Origin: Cephalothrix simula
Taxonomy: Eukaryota; Nemertea; Palaeonemertea; Archinemertea; Cephalotrichidae
Direction: 5' to 3'
Length of the DNA stretch: 15,415 nucleotides
Assembly: GCA_035591015.1 (NCBI GenBank)
Contig: JAXIUW010025564.1
Span: 1-15,415, forward strand
A model generated the notes under the pieces. The model was not told the origin of the DNA, did not search any database, and saw only the letters and a program-made list of their open reading frames with translations. Numbering within the stretch: the stretch's first letter is position 1; each line of letters starts with the position of its first letter. Shown here one piece after another: positions 1-10,500 of the stretch. The position numbers and the translations under genes are program-made.

Positions 1-1502
1 AAATTCCTTGACCTTGACCTTCAAAATGGGATCCCAAGCTGAGCCAAGGTCAAAATGTCAAAGTGGTCGTAGAGACTAGATTTTTTTTAATGATAGCTTA
101 TGAAAAGACTAATCTCCTATACGAAAACCGTTTTTCTCTAAGGTTAATATTTTCGCCGATAGATGTCATTAACGGTCAAAATGGGCCATTTTAGTAACCC
201 AAAGGTTATAAATAGTAGATAGTTCATAACACCAAGTGAGCTACACGCCATTGGCGTATTTTTTTATGTTTACATTCATGTAACTATGATAGGTCATTGC
301 ACCAGACCACTAAGTTATTCATATAATAATATCTAATATATTAATTGCCTTGTTTAGGAATATGCATTGTTGTGTTAAATGAATTGGCCATTATATTAAT
401 TAGGTTATGATATGCTAAGACGATTGTATAAATTAAGTCATTATAATAACAAAAGGCATATACATGTAGCAACCAAAAAAGCTTTAAAAACATACGAAGC
501 CCATTAGGCCATTAGTTGTAACTAGATCTTTTGGCTATCGTTGCTTAAAAGAATTATCCATTAGCTATTGGAATATCAGGTTGCAACTCGTGCGCTTCCG
601 ACCTGTAGAAGAAGTTTGTGCGTTTTTTGTATCCTTTTGTGTACAAAGATTCAAATTCAGATGCTGCTGCAACCCGGAAAATATTATATTTCAAATTTTT
701 TTCAGTGGTGATAAGAAGCTAGATATACATAGAATGTGTGTATAAATTTTATAGGCTATCAGAAAACATTTGTTTTTTTAAATTTATGTGAGCCGTGTTT
801 TCCATCTAAATGTGGTAGGTCCTTTTGGTATATAACATTAGTCACATACCTTTTAGCTTTTGCTGATCCAAGATATTTTCTTTTTTCCTCGACTGCCATC
901 AAATTTTTTTCATTGTGCATTAAAAATTAAAAGAGAACTTTTAGGGTTTTTGACAGATTTTAAAATTTTGTTTTTGTTGGTTTATTGACCTTTGGGACCG
1001 GAATACAGGAAAGTTCAAAACACCCTAAACCAGTATGTGGCAGTGTCAGTTTGTTTTTAGATTTGTAAATTTCAATGACTAATAACTTTTTAGTCTAAAG
1101 AAGAGGATGGTGGGGGACCGCATCTTGTTTAAAAGGGTGTCATAGGATGAATTAAAATCCCGAAAAATAATCTGAGACCTCTCTCAGAAAATTGGGATAA
1201 CGCAACTTGGGGTGGGTGTTGCCTGAAGAAACATATCCCATTTTTCTCAAAATAGCTAGCACATCCCATTTTTCTGACATGTAAATAGGGGTGGGTGCTG
1301 CTAAAAAAAACATATGCCCTGCCCTTAAGTTGGTTTCCAATCGGCTGACGTTTTGTTTCAGTTTCATAAGTTCGAATTTTCATTTCACCTAGTTCACTGA
1401 GGATCCAGCACCTAAAAAAAAAGCAGTTTCGGGAATGTTTGACCCTATAGAGCTTTACTGTGAATTAGGCAGAATGATAACACAATTTTTCTTTTTTTCA
1501 AG
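1..1502. other. Upstream region of BORCS8, no gene recognised
   Basis: AT-rich, with only short chance ORFs (736-930 +, 1129-1383 -) that show no codon-like character. The first 60 bp contain TGACCTTGACCTT and AAGGTCA words (nuclear-receptor half-sites). Between 1208 and 1325 there is a degenerate direct repeat (ggggtgggtgttg / ggggtgggtgctg, each followed by an acatat-ccc stretch). Any untranslated first exon and promoter must lie here or outside the window. I see no clear TATA box or CpG island. Confidence 0.5.
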
Positions 1503-1535
1503 CTTTGGTCGACATTCTCCCTACTTATATAACAA

Positions 1536-1596
1536 ATGACAATGGAAAATGGTTTAAACTATATTCTTCAAGCTGGAAATCGGTCAACTATGCAAG
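1536..1596 (+). CDS. BORCS8: BORCS8 coding exon 1
   Basis: Encodes residues 1-20 plus one base of codon 21. The ATG at 1536 follows an in-frame TAA at 1530-1532, so coding cannot extend further left in this frame. ATG 1542 (A at -3, G at +4) is an equally good or better start. The donor is gtatgt at 1597. An acceptor-like pyrimidine tract ending in AG at 1501-1502 suggests that the transcribed exon begins at 1503 and is preceded by an untranslated exon that I could not locate. Confidence 0.8.
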
Positions 1597-4500
1597 GTAT
1601 GTTCTACACTTTAAATAATTTTAAAATATGTTACATGTAATATTGTTTTGAATTGCTCAATGTAGTGTCCCCTTAAAGCAGTATTTAGGTTAAAAAAGAT
1701 ACGGAGGGTGTAACCACTTCTCTATTTTTATTTTGATATTTGCACACGCGCAGTAGGGGAGGGATGAGTCCCCAGGGATTAATGTCCGCCCCAATACATT
1801 TTTATTGTATAGCTGACACATAAGAAGCTGGTTTTAAACCTGAAGATTAATGTCCTCTCACCCTGTACATTTTGTATACAAGGGGACTTTATAACCTAGG
1901 GACACTAATTCCTATCACATGGAAGTTGTGGGCCACCATTTTTGCTGTGAACTTTGTAGATCAGCCTGTTCAATTATTTGAACTACATATGTCAGATGTC
2001 GTAGATTGACCGTCTCTAGAAAATTGAAAAATTTAAAAAGTAGCCCACCTAATACCAGTTAAGGAAAACCGTAATGAATGAACCAGCTAGATTTTTTTGT
2101 TTCCTACTTTTGACTTACAATTGCAGGTTCTCAGATGTTTTCAGAAAGTACGAACCCAGAATTAGATCACAAAGTTAGAAAAGGTAAGTTATTTTCCAAA
2201 ACCTAAATCCATGTAAAACGACAATTCCACTAAAATTAATATAAAAAGTGGTTATTTGTGGAAAGAAGACCTGCAAGACCCAAAAGTCGTTATAAAAGTT
2301 TTGAAACCAAAATTCACGCTTTCCTAGAGTTTCATGGGTTCTAATTTTTCTGTATTATACATGTATCATGTCATGCAGTAAAATTCTGGCAGCTAACTGA
2401 CAACAATATCTGGTTTTGAAATTGAAATTTTGAATTTGAGTTGTGCTTGCCGAGCAGTCTAACGCGCCGTCCTAGGCGTGGTCCGCCGAGTGCTCTCAGG
2501 GTCTCAATCTCAATTGTATGCGAATATGTATAGTAGCATATCCCAACTCGTTGTCCAATATGCTTTTTTCAGCATAAAAGTTGCACGGAAAAGGTTTCAT
2601 TAAGATCTTTTGTTTGTATTCCAGTCACAGAAAAATTCTCGGAAAATCTTCACATAGTTGGCAACGAACCTTCGCTTGCTTTTTACAGAATCCAGGAACA
2701 TGTCAGAAAATCGTTGCCGCAGTTAGTTGATCAAAGAGTGAGTCGAATATTTTAAGTAAAAACAAATATTGAAAAAAAACATGATTAAAAACAAGTAGGC
2801 CGAATTGCTATACAGTCAAAATGAAATTTCTTTGAGTATCAGTGTGAAATGGATGCCTGTCCGGGTTTTATACGTTGTGTATAGTGTATAAAAATCCACA
2901 ATAATGATAGTTGAGTCAAATAGAGATTTTAAAATATCATAATTTTAAATTTTTGCTGTGGCTGACGTTTCGGTCATAAACTAATGACCATACATCTTCA
3001 GACAGTTGGGCTCAACTCCATCATTATTGTGGATTTTTTTATCAAATTAACTCGGGCACGTGTCATCGTGCTTCTCCGTTGAAATATACCGGTAACGTTA
3101 TGGTAGCACTAGTTTATTTCAATAAACGTTACCTCACCTTAGCTCCGCCCTGCTTCACTAACGTTGGTCACGCACACCGGAAAAGGGGGGGTGATGAACG
3201 GTCTTTTAAAACAGACTATGGTAGCACCTGATCGCACAGAATCTGACACAGGTTTGAATAAGAGATGCTAAATAGCCTATTAGATAAAATAAAAGCAAGA
3301 CGTTACGTCCTTCTAATGACACTTTAAGAACCATATAACTTTTCACACCGTAAATTTGTATATAGCTCTGAATTATGTACATGTATTTAAAAAAAACATA
3401 CCCCCCCCTCGTTGAGTATTTCCACCTTATTTTGACGATAGGAGAAATCCTTTCGTATTATGCGACTCCTTTTCCAGGTTGACCACTCAACCTGGAAAAC
3501 CAGGAATACGTGTACTTGGAAAATTCAGGGAATCAGAAAATTTGGCAAAAAAGTCAGGGAATCGAGCAAAATCGGAAAAGTCAGGGAATCAGTTGGGCAT
3601 GAACTATTAAAATTTCAAAATATGATAATTTAATGACTGTCTATTTTCACGCATTTCAAAAACCAAACCGTCGGTGATGATTACCAACAACTAAGTATTG
3701 TTTTAAGTAACGTTGTTTGTACTGTGATGAATGACAGGCCGTCGTCGCCACCGCTTTGTAAGCGGCTCCTCAATATCAGCTCCAGCGCGTCGATAGCGTA
3801 CTCGTAAACTAGAGTACGTTGTATGTTGATCTTAACAGAAATAACTTGATTTTATAACTTGTCAAATATCCTCGCTTAGGTATTGTTTTTGACCTGGAAT
3901 TATGAAAATATTCCTGTAAAAATCAGGGAAAGGTCAGGGAATGTTAAAATTGAAAATGAGTGGCCACCCTGTTTTCGAAAGCGATGTTCCGCAAAATGTA
4001 CAAAAACCGAAATCCGAATTACGAATTTGTTAATTATACGGAATGAAAGGCAGCAAGGTAACAATTTCTTCACTTAAGCCAACACCACAACAAAATCTAC
4101 CCTCACAGCCTAACGGCATGCATTATAAGGCCCAATGATGTCAGGAATGACGTCACAAGCGATTTTGGGTTAATTTTTGGACGAAAATCATTTATTACAT
4201 CACACTGATGTCATTGGGCCTTATAAGTCATGCCGTTAGGCCGTGAGGGTAGATTTGGTGAGTGCCTTTCCATTCTGTATAATTTTAAAACAAATTTGGT
4301 TTTCGGTTTTCGTACATTTTGCGGAACCTCGCTACCGTACTTACTATAACATGAAACGACATGAAACCAGTAGGAAACCACATAAAACCACTTCCAAGTT
4401 TTGGAAACCACTACTAATAAAAAAGACAATATAGGGAAACTAGTTTCTGATTATTAACTTATGGCTTTTTTAAATAATTAGCACCCCAAAACTATTCCTC

Positions 4501-7500
4501 ATCAAATCAACTCCTCGCCATCGGCCTCGTACTTCCCGTAAAAGAAATTTTACAGTCATCACAGATTCGTGTGTTTATGTCACAATATAAAATCAGGATA
4601 CCACTGCAAGCGCAGTAGATTTAAATAAGAATTCCGCAAATTTGATGAGGACTAGTTTTGGGGTGCTAATTATTTAAAAAGGCCATAATTTAGTTGATAT
4701 CTATAATAACCAGAAAATTCCACTGGTTTCCACTAGTTTCCCTATATTATCTTTTTTGTTAGTACTGGTTTCCAAAATTTGGAATGTGGTTTCCTACTGG
4801 TTTCATGTGGTTTCATGTTATAGTAAGTACGCCTCGCTACTATTAAAATAGATACGAAATTAACGTGTTAGATTATGCGTCTTGGATTTTTGAGAAGGCC
4901 AAAATTTTATGAAAAAAAATTCTTGTTAAATTTGATTTAAGAAAATATGTGTATGAAGTCGCTCACTTAAAAAATTGAAAAAATAATTTAAAAATTATTT
5001 ATCATGGCGCAATATCTGCTTGACGTTACTTAGGACTTTTTCTAAATTTTCAGCATGATGTTGAAGATATTCATCAACAAGTTCAGGGAACATGTTTTGA
5101 TCTTGATTATGCTGTTGGGTAGGTATATTTTTTGTTTTCAGTGGAAGATCCGCCTAGATGGCTCTGTAGGCAAGCGATCGGAATCGAGAGATCTAGAAGT
5201 CCTGGGTTCGAGCCTTACTACTATCCAATTCCTGTGACCTGAAGATACGGGGATACACGCGCCGGGGATTAAACGATTTCGGTGGCGCATGTCGGTTACT
5301 CCTCCGGTGAGCTGACACACGGTGTTTGATTTCACCTAGCCTGGTTCCCTAACCCTTTTTCTGGATAACGATAAGAAAAGGGCTAGGTATCAGTGGTAGC
5401 CAGTACTACGGACCTTTTCCGGTTATTTGACTATTTGCAAAATAACCGGGTGTACTCCGAATTAACCCCTGACACCGTGATCCGTTCTGCTGATACCTTA
5501 ACGCATAATGTTCGGTCAAACAAGTGCGAGAAAGTATATTTAAAAAAAAAACGGGTTTTTACATTTTCGAAATTTTTAACTGGCATAGTATAGGAGGTCC
5601 GAAGTACTGGCTACCGCCGCTACCTAGCCCTTTTCTTCTTATCGTTATTCAGAAAAGGGCTTGGGAACCAGGCTAGATTTCACCCAAAAAGCAGACAAAA
5701 AATCGGCATAATTCATCAACAGCTTGAAAGGGGCAGGGGCCCATTGTCTCACTTGGAGACGAATGCTTCTTTTAAGAAATTCCTTTATATTTTATGTTAT
5801 TGTTTTTTTCTTCACATTCCAGAGCCGTTAAAAATATGCATAAGAGCGAAAAACATTTTGAAAATATTCAAGAGCTTCTGAAAAATTCAATGTTTATGAA
5901 GCAGCAGATAGAGTACGAACATTTAAGAAAGTAAGTCAGTGTACTTAACTATTTTAATGTTATATCACTCCCGGGCACAGTATAGGGAATTTTAGTTATT
6001 TTAGAAAAAAAATAGAGGACAACCTTTTTAATTTAATACTGCTAGTTTCACTTTTAGATTTCATGCTTTAAATTTTGTATTTTTGCTAAAGCTAGCTGTA
6101 ATCTAGTTGTATGTTGTGATTCGGTTAAGCATTGTTTAATCTATGAACTCAGAGGAGTCGGATTGCATGTGAGAAGCAAGAATTTGTGAGATTTTTCTCA
6201 TGTGAGAATGAGAAATAGGAATAATAGAAGAATTGAAAAAGTACTAATTAAAAACCTGATATTTTGCGATATTAATGGAAATAATTTTCTTACAAACAAT
6301 CAAAAGTAATACATACATGTATCTTGACATGTAAGTCATATTTTCACCCGAAAATTTTCATTATTTTCTTTTCTCGCTTCGCTCGGCACTGCATGATTGC
6401 AAAAGTACTCTGTGATATAACGTGATAATTTTTATTTTTTTGAATGAGCCAATCCGACCCCTGTTTACTGAGAAATTTATTTTTGGTAAATTTTACGCAA
6501 ATTAATTACAGAATGGATAATGAATTAAAAGAACGTTCAGTGAGTATAAATACTTTGAAAGAAATAATAGTAGTTGCTTTATCTAAACCGCATGATATTA
6601 TTCAATGATTCGTTATTTATTTGAAGTTTTCCACAAAGATAAATTGGTAGGATCTGGTAGGATATCACAACTGAGCCCTAAGGCCACCGGGCCTAAATCC
6701 TTAGTTTTTAATATTAGGCGTATTTGTCCGGATCAAGTATCTTAAGTCAAGTTTTAGTCTGGTCCCCATACCCCGAAAAGGGGTATAGTGACAGTGGGCG
6801 ACATGTTGGATAACTAGGGGAAAATAATAGTCTGATCACGCATCAATAAGTTAAAATTATATCTTCAAAAGGGTAAGGGAAATAAGACTTTAGCGAGAGA
6901 TAAGCAGTAAGCAATGGAAAAAAATATATGGTAAACTCATTCCGAAAAAATATTTCAAAGCTGAGAAATAAGGAATTAACAAATTCAAATGTTATGAATT
7001 TTTAATTTCTTATTTCTCAGCTTTCAAATATATTTTGGGAATTAGTTCACCATATACCTGTTTTCCATTGCTTACTGCTTATTCCTCGCTATAATGTTAC
7101 TTCCGTCGCTCTTTTAAAGTTAAGATTAAAACTTTAAAAATTAATGCGTGATTAGTTTCATTTTCTCCTTCGGAAAATTCACGCATTAATTGTCTTTGAA
7201 ACGGCGAAGGAAGTAACATTATAGCGAGGGATAAGCAGATTTAGATTAGGAAGGTATGTTGCATTGATTCTTTTGCTATTTTTTGCCACTCCAACTTCAA
7301 GCATCTGCCATAGCACTTTTTCCTGGGGAAATGCGTTTTTTTTGCCAGATATCGGGTCAAGCAAAAAGAAAAGCCGCTTAGCACAAGTTCGGGAATCTCC
7401 GGCGCATGCTCGGGTGTTTCCGTGAGACCGGAAGTGGTCAAATAAATTCGAGAACTTGACTACTTACAAAACTAGACTGGGATAAATACGCCTGAAGTTA

Positions 7501-10500
7501 TTTTGGTTGCCCGGGGGGTGGGGGCTCTAATTTCCACCCAAAACTTAAATTTAACATAATTTTTTTAAACAATAAAATGCAATTTTTAATTTTTGGTCCC
7601 GGTGTGAAAGGGATGTCTGTCCGGCAGGGATGCCGGTCCGGGCTGTATACTTTGAATATAGCCGACAATAGAAGCCCAGGGATGAATGTCCTCCCTCACT
7701 GTATGATATGTTATACAAAGAGGACAAAAATTCCTACGGACAATGATCCATGCCACACCGGGCGGCATCAGGCTTTCGTAAAGAAAATTTGGATCAAGGT
7801 TTTCCTCGAGGATTCAAAATGTATAAGGGTCAAAAGTCTCCGGTTTCCAGAAAGCCTTGGGGAGGGGGGGTTGTCTTTTGAGCTCATTTGGGGCGTCCTG
7901 CCTATTTATCCTTAAATATTATTTCATTTCATTATAATTTAAAGGAGCTGTATTGGCGCGAAATTCAATTTCGCGGTTTGGCGCGAGCGACGTCACCATG
8001 GTAACTATATCTTTAAACTTCGCATTGTTTTCAACTTGTTATATTTAGATATTATTGCAAATAAGTAAAAATAATGCATTTTAAAACGTGTTTTGATCAA
8101 ATGCTTATGTCAATATTAATTGAGTAATTAATTAGTAATATAGCTCCTTTAAATTACCAAATACTAACTCATACACCAACCGAGTTTTATAGTAAATATC
8201 GAGAATTGAATGGTACATGAATATCCAAAAGCTTAACTCTGTGAAAGTAAAGTGCCCAGGCCTGCTGCGCATCCTACATTCCTACATTTTAGGCTAGAGC
8301 CATACAATTCCTACAATTTTCTATATTCTGAGAAAATTCCTACATTTCTACACAAGTTCATCCTACATATTTGAAATGTTCCTACATTTTCATGAAAACT
8401 GTATAAACCCCTTAAAAAGAGTATGTATTTGATCTTTCTCACTCGCTATATCTTAAGTCCCATTCTTCGCAGAGGCCCAAAACTTAATCCAAAGGCTATT
8501 AGCCTTTGCAATGGTATGGGATGATTTCTTTTCCCGCTGGGATAGCTTAGTGGGCAAGTAATCGAATTCAAGAACTCAAGGTCCTACTTATAGAGAATTC
8601 GGCCGCCCAGTGCCGTGAAATGCATGAGGGATGTACTAGCCGCTTGGTGGTGCACCTCTGTTCCTCCTTGTCCGAAGGAGAGCTCTTATAAACCAACACA
8701 AATGATGAGCATGAAGGACCTCAACCAATTATTCACTGCTTTGATGATAAGCCGTTGTAAATTTTTTTTGCCTCACTTCGCTCGGCAGTTTATTTTTAGC
8801 AAAGGCTAATATACGTGGGTTTTATAGTATTAAAATGACAAAGAATTGTGACGTGGATCCAAATATAAGCAGAATAAAAAATGTCTAAAATACTCAAAAC
8901 TTTTTGCCTCGCTACGCTGAGCACGATTCACATGTTGATTACGAATGAGGAAGGTACATCAAGAAGGGCTTGCAAATACATCTTGTGTCTGGGAGTTAAT
9001 TGAGACAGGCGCGGAATCGTCATATACAAGCCTACAGTTCAGCTAAGTGATGTCCGACCATCAAAATATCTGAATGACTTTAGTGCAAGCTGCAGTTCCA
9101 CTAATCCTTTAAGTTTTTTCAAACTTTAATGGTTAAGATAATCGAAATGGTTCTTAAATTCCTTATGGGTCATTTTTCATTGTCTCCTTTCGCATTGTGT
9201 AGTGTTTGGCCATCTTGCGCCCAAGTGAATACGATTATCATCCTATTGATTTTAAACAAGAGAGAAAGAAGGGGGTGCGTCAATGGTATGTACAGAGTGG
9301 AATACCGTGGAGTATCAACATGGTGTTTGGCCTCACAGATCATGATCCTACATTTTTCTCAAAATTTTCCTACTTTTTGGAAAATTGGTCGCTGCAGGCC
9401 TGAGTACCCAATAGTTCCGCTCCGCGCTTCTTAGCATATAAAAATCTGGATCAACATACCCATCACAGATTTCTTGGGGATTGAAAGAAACATTGTCTGG
9501 GATATCAGAAATGGTAAAACAAAAATCCTCATGTGCAGTTGTAAAAATCAATTTTCGAGTGCGCACATGCCAAATCTGACTGCGGCATTCGATTTAGGGC
9601 CAATTTTAAAGGTTGAGTAGTGAATATAGGGTTCATACGGCCAACCGTTGCCAAAGAATTTGACTTTGAAATTTTGAATTTGTGTTGAAAAAACTAGCTT
9701 AAAAAAATCCAAATATTTAAACTCTTATTATTGGATAACAATAAGTCATAAAAACTTCAAGTTTACGAAGCAGTCTTAATAACATACTGTAAATCGAATG
9801 CCAATGTCCGATTTGATATAAGCTAATTCGGATATTGATTTTAACAACTGCGCATGCGCATATCTCAGAATTGTGCTTTGACAGGATTGTTTTTTACCAT
9901 TTCTGATATCCCAGACCACCATGTCTCTATCAAACCCCAAAAGATCTAAGATTGGTATTTTTACAAAGTGGTCACCGTGTGGAACAAGCGTCCCAACTTC
10001 ATTTGATTTTCGCCACTTTTGGTGTAGAGAAGCTTCTGAACTATAACACATGCCATCAATTATGCATAGAACACAGGCAACCTAAAGTGCTAAAGTTCTT
10101 TACCCTTTTATCATTCAAAATCACTAATAAAATTCTACTTCCAACTTTATTGCTATTTTTCCAATTTTGTATTTACTTTAAAACTATAAATTTATTAACT
10201 AATGTATATTACATGTACCTTTATAAACACAGGCACTTTCAAACTGATTTTTCATGTATGTTTTACGTAGAAAATATCCCGGAAAAAATACCGCGGTACC
10301 CTTTAAGTTATTTTTTATTTAAAACAGAAGGCATGTAATAATGGTAGACTTGACTTATTATAGTTCTCCAAAATGAAAAATAATTTGTTTTGAATGAAAT
10401 AATTCAATGCATGATTGTGCGATAGAGATGCTGTTTTTTCTATAGTGATGCCGTACTCAAGATGAAGTGGACCATCGGGGGGGGGGGGGGGCGTGTCGAG

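Noticed and set aside
1129-1383. 84- and 71-codon minus-strand ORFs
   Set aside because: They overlap a direct-repeat stretch in two frames and show no protein-like conservation pattern or splice context.
4211-4434. Overlapping opposed ORFs as small proteins
   Set aside because: They lie in the arms of two palindromes; the reading frames are a by-product of the inverted repeats.
5148-5220. A functional tRNA gene (boxes A and B present)
   Set aside because: The flanking arms do not form an acceptor stem and anticodon arm, and the downstream body matches another repeat in the window; a SINE explains it better.
6768-6786. Hairpin ATACCCC-GAAAA-GGGGTAT as a terminator or structured RNA
   Set aside because: A single 7-bp stem in a long intron with no supporting context; no bacterial-type terminator is expected in an animal gene.
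7577-7915. 112-codon + ORF as a gene
   Set aside because: It runs through an interspersed repeat also found at 1755-1925, has no domain-like pattern, and is opposed by another chance ORF.
9952-10338. 128-codon + ORF as a gene
   Set aside because: The translation is dominated by F, I, L, Y and K as expected from AT-rich DNA, begins inside an inverted-repeat arm, and shows no recognisable motif.
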